64,000 nucleotides of DNA from Cricetomys ansorgei (Eukaryota; Chordata; Mammalia; Rodentia; Nesomyidae), in the NCBI GenBank assembly GCA_026225945.1, contig JAMJFZ010002594.1:558001-622000 (forward strand). Direction: 5' to 3'. Under the pieces are notes generated by a model, which was given only the letters and a program-made list of their open reading frames with translations, was not told where the DNA came from and searched no databases. Shown here in pieces: positions 40,401 to 52,400 of this stretch (its first letter is position 1; each line of letters opens with the position of its first letter). Both the position numbers and the translations under genes were made by a program.

Positions 40401-43400
40401 CTTAACTGTTAATATAGCTTGCTGGGATGTGGTGTCCTGCTCTCCTCCTGGCATCTTTTATTTTGGCGTCATGCCATAGGCTCCAGGAGCAATCCCCTGA
40501 GCTTTTGAAAACACCTTATGTGCCTGTGTTTGCACCGAAGCAGGAAGGGTTGCTTGAGGAAAGCCTTCCTGGCAGGGGACTATTCCCTCTGCCCCACCCT
40601 GCAGGGCTCTGACACAGGTTCCCCAACTATGATTCCCAGCCACCTTGAGGGTTGGTGGGACGGAGGTAGAGAGGCTGGACCAGATTGGGTAACCTTGAAC
40701 CTTATTCCCTTCCCTTCCTCGCTGTCTCCACTGTAACAGGCTGCTTCTGTTACGCCTCCACCTATTAAAAAGATGTGTGTTTTGCCACTTATAATGTAGT
40801 AAGCATTCACCGTGGAAAATCTTTCTGGTAAAAATAGGAAAAGAATCATTTCTCAGGTAGCATGAAGTTCAAAGACAAAAGACAAAAGGAGCCCATCTGT
40901 GCCAGGTGTGGATGGGTTACTTCCTGCTGCATTGAGGATGTGAAAGGCACCTCAGGAAGAGGAGCAGGAGAGATGGGGCCCTGCCCTGTGTGGGGTCCTG
41001 TCAGCAGGCAGCTGATTCCATGCTTTGGTTTCAGTGATTCTCATCCTGCAGGCAGGACACTAAACCAGCAGTCAGCAGGTCGGCAGCGGAGTTGCACACT
41101 GGCCAGGAGAGGGCGGGTGCCCGCTTTATATTTTGGATGATGCTCATGTCCCTTGTGATGGTGGGATGGTTTTGTTTCTGACTTGTGGCAGCGTGGCCCC
41201 AGAGCAGTTTCTCGTGGTGGTGAAGTTCTGTGATGTCCAGTTTCCTGAAGCTCAATAGGCCCAGGTGCCAGCCCTGTGTAAGTACCCCGGATCAGGTGGT
41301 GCTGTCTGGACCAGTGAAGGGTCTTGCTGTCCAGTGACACTTGTGTGAGAAATTGCTCCTTTTCAGTACTTGCTTCCTCATCCGCTGTCACCTGTGCTCA
41401 GGGTCACTTTCCCCACAGGACGTGGCGGGAGCGGGGACCCGCCTAGCTCACAAGAGCATGCTCATCTGGAATTCATTTGAAAGATGGTACTCTTAGCTGC
41501 TCGCCTGTGGCTGTAAGGAAAGGAGGAGCAACCCAACTTGGCTGCCGTGACATGCAGTCCAGGTGTTGATACACATGCAGAGACAAACTCGCCCACAGGG
41601 TCAGCAGGCAAGGTTGGCCTGCGAGACTGGATAGGTTGAGTTAACTGAGGGATGCAGTCCTCTCCTTGGGGGCATCAAGTCCCCAGAAGCCACTGGTTTT
41701 TCCTCCTGGCCCAGTTAGCTTCTGATTTTAAGAGAATCCAGAAATCCGGGTTGATTTTTTTTTTTTTTCCTTTGACGTCTTGAGTTGTCGGTGTTGGAAG
41801 TTTTAAATGAAATGTTTACGTGGACCAAACCAAACAACATCTGGAGGTGAATTCAGCCTGGAGCTGAAGGGAGTAGAGCAGGCCAGGTTGCTGACCCTGT
41901 CTTCTCACCGGCAGGAAGAGATGTCAGGAGAGAGCGTGGTGAGCTCAGCGGTGCCAGCGGCTGCTACCCGCACCACTTCCTTCAAAGGCGCCAGTCCCAG
42001 CTCCAAGTACGTGAAGCTGAACGTGGGGGGAGCCCTCTACTACACCACCATGCAGACTCTCACCAAGCAGGACACCATGCTAAAGGCCATGTTCAGTGGG
42101 CGCATGGAAGTGCTCACCGACAGCGAGGGTGAGTCCACCTGCCAGCCGTCTTCTGCGGGGTGCTAACAGGACATTGAGCTAAGTGCCACAGACATGCAGT
42201 GGTTGCAGGTTCTGTTCGGAAGTCCAGCGTTGAAGGGCATTTGTACACGAAATTGTGTGCAGGAAGCCCTGAGAGTCTTGGGGATACTAGACTTAGTGTG
42301 GGAGGTGTGGGCAGGGAGGGCTTCCTGAGGAAGCGGCACTGGAGCCAGACCAGACCAGAGGAGTCGCTGTGTACATAAGAACCTAGCAGGTCTGCTGTGT
42401 GACTCTGAGCAAAGTCTCAGCCTGCTTCTAAAGAGAGGGCCAGGGCAGCTTCCAGTACTGATCCTCTGTCAGTCAGCGGCCCGGACAGTGCTGCTGTGCT
42501 CACACTGGGAAAACATCGGGAAATGGCGCGTTATGAGTGGGAGGCACCCCTTTGCAGTGTTTGTGAAAATCAAGACAATGGCACCCCAGCTGCAGAAGGA
42601 AGCAGATGTTATCTGAGAGCCAGGGTCCTGGTGTGTTTGGTCCTCCCTGTTGCAGTCCCGGCAGGGTTCTGGGAGCACAGAGCAGCCTTGAAGGCTGGGG
42701 AAGCTTCCTGGAGAAGTCCCTCATCTGAGTAGCCTAAGGCCATATTGTAAAGCCGAGGGTTCCAGCCGTCATCACTGCCTGACAGTGTCTTGGATCAGCA
42801 GCGTGTTCCTGCTCTAATGCATGCCAGGGCAGCCTCTGTCCTGGCCTGTTCCTGCTCTAATGCATGCCAGGGCAGCCTCTGTCCTGGCCTGTTCCTGCTC
42901 TAATGCATGCCAGGGCAGCCTCTGTCCTGGCCTGTTCCTGCTCTAATGCATGCCAGGGCAGCCTCTGTCCTGGCCTGTTCCTGCTCTAATGCATGCTAGG
43001 GCAGCCTCTGTCTTGTGCTGTCTGGATATCCCAGCATCTGGGGAAGCAGTGTTGTTACCAACATGCCAGACATGTCACATGTACCCATCAGTCACCAGGC
43101 TCAGCCCCCTATGAGAACTCTCGGTCCCTCATTTCGTGGCTGTCATTTCATGTAATCCTCGCTGTAGCCCTTTGACTGTGGAAGCAGTTAAATGCTGTTT
43201 CCAGAGCTACAGGGCTGGAGAAGGTGCAGCTACCGAGCTCTTACTCTCTGTGGTTGGCAATGGGCCATCGCTCAAGCCCGGTCACTTGATGGGTCAGCTG
43301 CTGGTTTGATGCCAAAGCCCTTCAGCAACCCCATGGAGACCTGGGCTATCAGGTTGGTGTTCTGCTTTCCAGCCATCACCCATGCTGGGCAGAGCTGCTC

Positions 43401-46400
43401 TGTTGTCCTTGGAGGGAGCGCTGCATAGCCTGACCATGGCCTACATGCTGCCCAAGGAACATACTTTAGGTACAAGTAGGAATAGACTTCCTGAGTCTTA
43501 AGGGTTCTCCTTGGTTTGGGGACCCCACCACTGCCAGCTGAATTGAAGTTTGCTACAAACTAATGGCAGGTCTGGACATCGGCTCAGCTTTTGCAGAAGA
43601 CTGCACCAGGAAGCTCACAACTGCCTCTTACGTCCAGCTGCAGGGAATCTGATGCTTCTTCTGTCTTCTGTGGACACCCACATGCATATGTTCAGACGGA
43701 CACACAGACACACACAAAGACACTGTATGAGAAACAGAAGCGTCAGAAGCGATGGCTGAGCAAGGGACCCACAGTAGGCTTCCCACGGGAAGGGAAGATT
43801 TTCAGTCCTGGTAGTGTCTGTGGTCTGTCCCTGACGCGTGGCTGAGAGAGCATGGCGCGAGGAGCCCCATGTCAGGCTGCTGGAGCGCCCCCTTCTGCTA
43901 CAGCCACTTGCTGAGGCACCTGTGGGCTTGAGTCCTGGTTCTGCCACGTGGCAGAATCTATGCAGACATGTACGGAGCCTCTTCCTCAAGTCAGACATGG
44001 TGCCAGTTTGCCTCTCGGGCCGTTTACTGGATTGTGACGTTAAGCGGGTGGCTTTCTTTGAACCTCGTCTCATGACACTCGCCTGCGTTGTGAGAGTGCG
44101 TGAGTATGCCGGAGAGCCGTGTGGCCGTGCTGGGTGCTGCGGGCAAGCCGAGCCAGCAGGCAGTACTGGAGGGTGGAGAGGTGGAAGCGCGTCCGCAGAC
44201 AGCCTGATGGAAGCCTGACTCCATGAAGGGGTGAGGAGCCCCAGCTCGGCCTTCAGGAGTGGATGTGCTGCGGTTCTGCTTTGCACCCTGGGGGTCCTTT
44301 TCTGAGAGGACGCAGGGGCAATAAGCCTGACTTCCCTGACTTCTGAAAAGCTGGGTTCTGGCCACGCTGGAATTTTCCTCAGAGCCTTGCCAGCGTCTCC
44401 CGTGGCCCTGCGTGTCTGTGCAGCAGCTCTCACAGTAAGAATTAGACTTTGGGCTGGAACGTGGCTGTGGGTAGAGGGCCTGCCCAGCAAGAAGCCAGGT
44501 TCAATCCCCAGCACCACATAAAAAACTGGGTGTGGTGGCGAGGCATATGCCTGAAATCCCAGCGTTCGGGAAGTGGAGGCAGAATCAAGAGTTCAAGGCC
44601 AGCCTGGGGCACGGGAGACTCTGTTCTCCCCTCCTGTTCTCTTCAGCCCACTGACCTGCTTATCCTTGCTGCTTGGCACATACACTCTCCCTGCCCCTCA
44701 CTTCCCCTGGTTTCAGAGCTCTGACTAATGTCTCCAGAATCGGGAAGCGTAGAAACTAGGCTGACATCTCTCAGAGAGCTGCGTACACTACTGGTGCAGC
44801 CTCTGGACCTTGTCCGTCCTTTCCGTGGCGACCATTAGTCTAACTCGGTCCTAGGTGCCGCTCAGTCTTCTCACCCAAGGACTGCAGAGTGTTGCCTGGC
44901 ACAGGCGCAGTAAGAGCTCTCCAGTGAGTCTCCAGTGCACAGCAGGGTTGGCAGTTACGTTTTCCACAGCTGTGGAGGTTCCTAAACAACGCTCTGTTAG
45001 CGTGGCTCCAGAGTGTTTGGTGTTTTTTGCCGCTGTTCATTTAGTGTTATGTTCATGACGTCACGAGTGAAGAGCTTCAGCCCAGGTATTTCCCTGCGGT
45101 GGGGTAATCCCTAGACACACTGCAGCTGACGGAGCATGTCTGGTTGCTGGCCCTACAGACTGTTTCCTGTTCCAATTCTGGGAGTGTGGGGCGAGGGCGG
45201 ACTTCACTCTCCTGCCCCAGCCTCAGGTTCTGCAGCACTAAGATCTTACCCCTCCCTGGGTGTTTCTCCCTAGTTTGTTCCAGAAGCAGTTGGGCTTAGT
45301 GTCTTCCAGTGGACTGGGGATTGCCAGAGCCTTCTCTCAGGTGGCTGTCTGTCTATACGCCTCACAGTGGTCTGGACTTCTGCCAACACTGGGCGCTGTT
45401 GCCCCTTTTAACTGTTGCCAAGCTGCCGTTCTGACCCGGTGTCTGTTTCACTTTGCACTTCCGAACTTCTGGTGTGTGTGTGTGTGTGCGCGCGTGTGTA
45501 TGTGCGTGTGTGTGTGTGTGCACGCGCGCGTGTGTGTGCAGGCATGTGTGCATGTGTGTGTGTGTCTGTGTGTGTGTCTGTTTTATAATAGTCGGTTTGG
45601 TTTTATCTTTTAGCTGCCTAACTGCATCTAGTTTACGATTTCATTTTTCCCTTCTTAAACCTTGCTGCTCTGTTAGAAGCATGTGTTCCGGATCCTATTT
45701 CCGTGTGGTTCTGTTGGAGAGAACTTGTCCCAGCCTGACACACCGCAGCTTTCTTCCGTGCCTCAGCATTTACACATTGCTTTACAGTTTAGGTCCTGCC
45801 TCCTTCCTCTCTCCTGCCCACCTTCCTTTTCCCTTTTCCTGTCCCCTCCTCCACTCCTCTCCTTTTCCTCCTCCCAGTACTGGGGATAGAGCCTGCAAAC
45901 CTCTGCTTGTGAACCTCTGCTTGCCAGGCAAGCCACTCCAGTCCCAGCCATAGGCAGGCCTTTGATCTACCTCAGTGGTTCTCAGATAAGGGTCTTTGTT
46001 GTTGTTTGTGACCCAAGGACATTTAGCAATGTCCAGAGATGTTCTTGGTTGTCACTACTTGGGTACCGGGAGTGCTGCTAAAGGCCTTAGGTGCGCAGAA
46101 CGGGCTCCACCTCACTAGATTATCTACCAGCGCCATCGCAGGAAACCTTGCGTTGGGACTCAGGTTCAGGAATTTGAATTTGTAAGGAGTGCCTGAGAGT
46201 GACTGTTTGGAGTTGTAAATCCCTGAGTGTGGTGAGGGAAGGGGGAGGAGGGCCCAAGTTTCCCAGAGAGGAAGAGAGGAAATGGCTTCTGGAACTTGTG
46301 CTTCCTGAGGCCCACTGCGTCTTCTCCAGCACCGATGTCACGGTGTGACCGCAGACTGTCTACCCGTGAGTCCTGCCCACAGGCCAGTGCGGTGCTGGTC

Positions 46401-49400
46401 ACACTGGGACGCCAGCACTGCATTTCATCCAGAGGGACTGCGGGACAGAGCCTGGGCAGTACCGAGGTGTGCAGGCGGCTGACCGCGCGGGTCCTGACAG
46501 TCCCAGCTGTCTCCACCGTGCTAGGCACTGAGGCGTCCTGGAGCTCGGGCAGAGCCTGTGGGCTGCACTGCCTGTCCTGCTGTCCTGGCGTCCCTGGCGG
46601 CTTCTCTGAGTGCTGAGTGCTGGAGGCAGTGAGGAGCTGCTGAGCGCTTGCCTTCTCAGCGGGTGCTGGAGCTGACTGAGGTAGATTCCTGCTTTGAAAG
46701 CAACCAAAATATTTTCAAGTCAGAATGCTAATTGAAACCTCATGGAGAGCGTGCCTGGCTCCTTTGCCTTATTTGTTCAAAGTATGCGTTCCCCACAACA
46801 CTTCCTGACATTCTTGTGCTGGAGCCCAGTGTCGCAGTCTGCCTGTTCGTTTATGGAAACTCTGGGCTGTCACTTTGGTGATGGATTTGGGGGCTCTTGG
46901 CCCTCCCCCAGCAGTTTGAGCTGATTGTGCATGAAAGGCGGGACACAGCAGGCTCTTTCCAGTCAGCTGAGTTTGCCGTTGACTCTATTTCTCTTGAAGC
47001 TTGAGGGTCCTTATTCTTAGTGGCAGAATCCTGCCCTCCCCACAGAAGGCCACCATACATGTTGGGAACGCTGAATCTGTGGAAATGCAGGGGAACACCC
47101 CCCCCCCCCCAACCAAGCAGTTGAGGCAGTGCTATCATTCCATACCGTAGGGAACTCGGGGGCAGTAGGCTGAGTTCAGCCTAACCTATACACACCCACG
47201 TTCTGTCTGCCTTTTGATGGGCTGAGAACTGTTGCATAACTCACCATCCTTTAGAAATGAGAGGATTGACCGAAAGTTCTGAATCTCTGCCTTTGCTTGA
47301 AATGCTGGGACCACTTCCTTCTTGGCCACTTGGGGTAAGGGCATGCTCTGTAGCCAGCCACGGGCCTAGGCTGCGTGCACTTAGGCTGCTTGCTGTGGAC
47401 TGTGTACAGTAGTGTGTCTTGTTTCCTCAGACCCAGGGAGAGGGACCGGTGGCACCTGGAGGCCACTGCTAGGAGGGCTTACCTTCCCAGCCACAGGTTG
47501 GGCGTTCTTCACTGGGGCTTATTCTTACAATCATGCTCCAGGCAGGAAGCAGTGGTGTGGCAGTGTCCTGCGGGACACCAGAAGGGACAGCAGTTGGAGG
47601 AGACTTGGGAGGGGAGCATGGGGCCCTTGTTAGGACACAGAAGATCTCAGTCAGCACCAAAACCATGAGAGGCCACTTGGCAGGACTGGAATGGGAGATG
47701 GAAGGAAATGGCCAGGCATGGGACTTGACATATGAAAAAGGTAACTTTTGTGGTCCTCTCCCCTGGCTCAGGGCTTGGGGGTCTGAGGACCCAGGGCAGG
47801 ACACAGTGGGGTCTGGAGCAGAGATGGCTGCTCTTCTCCCAACGGGGAGCAGAGGGGAAGGCAGCGGGAGCCCAGATCCTGCTTCTACCTCCGTGCCATG
47901 CTGTGCACTGGTGCTATGTCAGGATGCGTGGTCAAGTCCCTTTGCCTGCGGTTACTATGTGGTCAGGCTTGCCCGTGTGACTGCTTTTTAAACTTGTGTT
48001 TGAGATGTATTTATTGTATTTTTATGTATATTGATGTTTGGCTTGCATGTTTTGTACATCGCGTGAGTGCCTGGTGTTGACAGATGTTTGAGACTAGAGT
48101 TACAGATGATTGTGAGCTGCCGTGCAGATGCTGACTTCTACTGAACACCTTCCAGAGATGTCACATTCCAAGAGAGGAATTGTGAAAGTCAGTGGGCTCT
48201 GGTGGAGTAGTATGCTGGTGCCAATTGGGGAGGACACTGGTGAGCAGGAGGGTAGACTTCCTGGCCCTTACCCTCATGCCTGGTGCTGGCCAGCGGGACA
48301 TTTTTCCATGAAAATGTCTGCTTTCCGGTGAAAGTGGGTTTACCTTCTCTTGTCAACTGAGCCCTTTGATGGCAAAGTCTGTTTTCTGTTACTGTCACTA
48401 GCCGCTAGTACTTGCTATGAGAAGTCATAGGTAGGTCTTTGCAGACCGGAGGTCACAGTCAGGGGTGTTTGACAGATCGCTCTGCTCCCAGAGAGTGGTT
48501 GGGCCGTGAGGAAAGTGGGAGTCAGTGTTTTGGCTTCTTGGGTATTTATTTTCAGGGTTTTGAGGCCTTGGGGTCTCATGGGGCTGATGACCACAGGAGT
48601 CTGGGGGGATTGTGCCCAGCCATGTGCTGACCTCCCCCGAAAAGCGCGGTGTGACTAGTTTCTGTATCGCCCCGCTGCAGGCTGGATCCTCATTGACCGC
48701 TGTGGGAAGCACTTTGGGACCATACTCAACTACCTGCGAGACGGGGCTGTGCCTTTGCCCGAGAGCCGCCGGGAGACCGAGGAGCTGCTAGCGGAGGCCA
48801 AGTACTACCTGGTGCAGGGCCTGCTAGAAGAGTGCCAGGCGGCCCTACAAGTAGGCACCCCTCTGTCCCACATGGGGTACCAAACCTATCTGCCACACCC
48901 CACTCCCCATCCCCCCATCCCCCTCAAAATGGGACATTGGGAGACTTCGCAGAGTAGGCCTGTTACCTGCCGAAGCAGGGCTCTGCTTCCGAGGATTTGA
49001 ACTCAGCAGAGGGGTACCACTGCCCTGTCGTTAGGATGTGGTCCTTTGTACCATTACCCAGGATGGGATGCTGTTGTCCAGGGAATATTGATGGTACTGT
49101 GGAAACACTTTGCCTGCACTGCACAAGCTGCCTGACTGCTCTGGTCTTTATTTTAGAGCCTGTGGTGTTGAGTCATCTCATGTAGATTGCAACCTGGCGC
49201 CACTGTGAGGCTGACTCCCTACATTTGTCATTGTTGGAAGTCCAGAGAGATCTGCAGACACCCCCCCAACACACACCCCGCCCCTCCCACACTTTCATGT
49301 GTCCTGAATCAGGACCAGTGAAAGGCAAACACACAAGCCAGTTCTAGCCAGTAGCTTTTACTTTAAGCAGAATTCCAACCTGGTGGAGCACCAGAAGGTT

Positions 49401-52400
49401 CCTTTGTGCTGTGATGGTCATGATTTGTGCACGTGAGGCTCTTGGCTGTGCCTTCCCTGAGCCGTGGGTCTGCATCTGGCCCTCCCCGAAGCGGCATTCA
49501 TGATACTGCACTCGAGCTCCTGGCCTTGCCACACGCCTCCTGCCTGTGAGCTCTCATGTGTTATAAATTCCACTGGATTCATTTCTGCAGCTGTGACATT
49601 ATGCAGGCACGTCACTCGGGAGCCCAGCAGCACTGCATGATGGATGGATGGCTCGTGCCACCGTGGCCTTTTCCTCCTCTCAGACCCCTTCCCCAGGCAG
49701 GATCCCTGCTCTCTCTTTTCAGCTTTAGACATGGTCTGCTGGACTTGCAGAAAATAGACTTCACCTCACAACCCACTCCCCACACCTCCCGCACGTCCTC
49801 CGAGCTCACATTGTCTTCTCCTGGGAGAGTTAATCGCAGCTTTGGGTTAGTGTCCTGAGCTCACCCTGTCATTGTGATCTCGTGCCCTGGGGCATTTTGT
49901 TTGCTTGCTTTCTAATTGTATGTCTGACCCTGCCTGAACCCCAGTTCACAGACAAAAGGGCCGATCTCATGCTGGACTGTCCAGGTGTATCAGATCCATG
50001 ACCTCTGCGTCGGACAGGTCCTCTGGCTTCCTGCCTGCAGGTCTGAGGTTCAGCCTCCGAGGTTTTCCTCCCTGTCCTCTCCGCGTCTGGAAGCTGTTTT
50101 GTGGTGCGTTGTCCTGCGGTCCAAAGACCATTCGCAGTGTCTGTGCTCCCGCAGGGCTCTCCCTTGTACTTCACTTTCGGGGTGGTTGCGCTGTCGTTTG
50201 AGAAGCTTCTCACACATAACTGGATGGCGCTTGGCTTCTGTTGAGGCCCAAGGAAAAGCTACATGTGTGGATCTGGGAGTCCTTGTCTTTTTGGGGCCTT
50301 TGTAGTTTGGTAATAGAATTTTTTCACTGGGGAGTCTCTTGAGGCGAAGGTGCCCTGTTGGGAGTTGGCCAAGACTGTATGTAATTCAGGCACTCAGAAG
50401 GCAGAGGCAGGAGGATCACCGCTTTCGAGGCCAGCCCAGGCTACATAGCAACAAACAAAAACCAAAGAAGCCCTTTCTTTTCCTGTATGGGGTATGAGCA
50501 TGGCTGGATGCCTTCAGGAGCTGAGCGGGCTTGGGGGACTTGCAAGATGTTCAGAACAGAGCTCACCTCTGTCCTCTGCTCTGCCACAACCGCAGGACTG
50601 TAGACCTTTGTCCCGGCGCTGGGTAGGATAGCACTGGGGCTCCTTTGCCTGCCGCCTGGAAGCCACCCGGGCCCTTACCCTGTGCCCCCAGCCGTGGTGG
50701 TCTGAGGACTGTCTAGGCCTCTCTCGCCCTCAGTGGCTTTCTCTTTTGTCTCTTTGCTCATCTCTTATCTGGAGTCTGCTCGCCAGCTCCACATGGAGCC
50801 ACTTGGTCGTTGTCTCCCCCTTCTGTTCTTCTGTCACCACAGTCTTAGGCTTGGAGGAGCTTTTGATGCAGTCAGCTGCCATTTTGAGGGTTTAGTTTTT
50901 CTGGGCAGAGAGAGCTGTGTCATCCAAATACTTACTGGGCACAGCACAGCCCTAGGCAAGGAACAGACTCCTCCCCTAGTCTCACCCCTTCCTAATTCAC
51001 AGGTGCAACGTGTCTCCCCCCCGCCACGCCTGGCCTGTTGTGTCCTCAGGCCTGGCTCCCTGGCTGGCCAGCGTAAGCAGCCCTGTGCTGGGCAGGCCTC
51101 CTGACTGGACTTGTTTTGTTCCAGCAGAACAAAGATGCCTATGAGCCCTTCTGTAAGGTTCCTGTCATCACCTCCTCCAAGGAAGAACAGAGACTTATAG
51201 CGACCTCAAATAAGGTGAACAGAGGCTGGGGGCCGCATGTGTGGGGTGTCTGTGTGTTTGTGTGGGGCCGGGGTGTCAGTGCCTGTGCTTTGAGATAAGA
51301 CCCGGTCCTAAGTGGGAAGGCCCTGCCCCTGGAGCACGCAGCAACCCTGCCCCTGTGAGCTCTGCCAGCCTGTGCCCACAGCCTCTTGGAACCAGTGGGA
51401 ACCGCAGCTGTGCGTCTAGTAACGCCCTCTCTTTCAACCCCCCCGCAGCCGGCCGTGAAGCTGCTCTACAACAGAAGTAACAACAAGTACTCCTACACCA
51501 GGTAAGCGCCAGCCAGGAAAGACGCCCCGCTCCAGCCCAGCAGGCAGGCCAGGCTCTGCCTTCCCTTCCACACGAGGGCCCCTCCGCTGGCTCGGTAGAG
51601 AGAGCTCTGAGATGGAATTCACCCGTGCCATAAAATCTGCCTTTTCTGTTGTACAGTTGAGTGGTTTTGACATACCACGACCTGCTGCTAGCTTGTTTCT
51701 GTCTGTGGACTTGCCTGTGTCAGACATGTGTGACTGACCCCGTCACCAAGTGTGAGGTTTTCAGGATTTCCGCTGCATGTCACTCCCCTTGATGGGAAAG
51801 CGCAGCTCCGTTGTGCGTTGGCTCCGCTGTGCAGACCCGGCTCTGCTGGCCATCAGCACAGGCACTCGGGCGGGCTGTCCTCTCTGCCTGTTGTGAATAA
51901 TTCCGTAGATGCGAGTTGGGTGTTCTGTGGACGTAGGCGTTCTTTCCGAAGTAGGCACTCGGGGTGGGCTGCCGGGTCGTATGTGACTCTGGCTCCATTA
52001 TTGGTGGCTGTACTGTTTGAACAGTGTCCCCGGCACGCGATGGGTGTTTCTAGAGTGCCCTTTGGCTCTCAGGAGCATGCTCTGTAAATGAGCAACTTGA
52101 AGGTCGTAGGGTGTAGTGAGTTCATTAAAGACCCACAGACTGACCCGGGATCAAGTCTTCCTTGGGCGTTGGTGTTACGCACCTTGTGGGGCTTGCCAGG
52201 GAGAGGGGCGGGCTCAAGCGCTTGTGCTCAGAGGCCCTGCATTCAGTATTCTCCTCAAGCCTGAGTAGGAGCTCGGCCTTCAGGTCGCAGCTGTCTGAGA
52301 CCCAGCTTGGCCACTCTGTGGACTTGGACAGTGACCTGGTGTCTTCGGGCTTCTTTGCCTTTTCTAAGTAGTAGACGCTACAGTGCCTTTCTCAAAGGCT

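Larger units (their letters stand above)
42129..48680. other. KCTD10: KCTD10 intron 2
   Basis: 6.5 kb with the 43-bp array, a B2-like and a B4 SINE and a TG microsatellite. ORFs up to 300 codons (minus 43615-44517) cross SINE sequence and look non-coding. Confidence 0.85.

Noticed and set aside
43615..44517. 300-codon minus ORF in KCTD10 intron 2
   Set aside because: It crosses B2-like and ID/B4 sequence, lacks family features, and begins inside a SINE.
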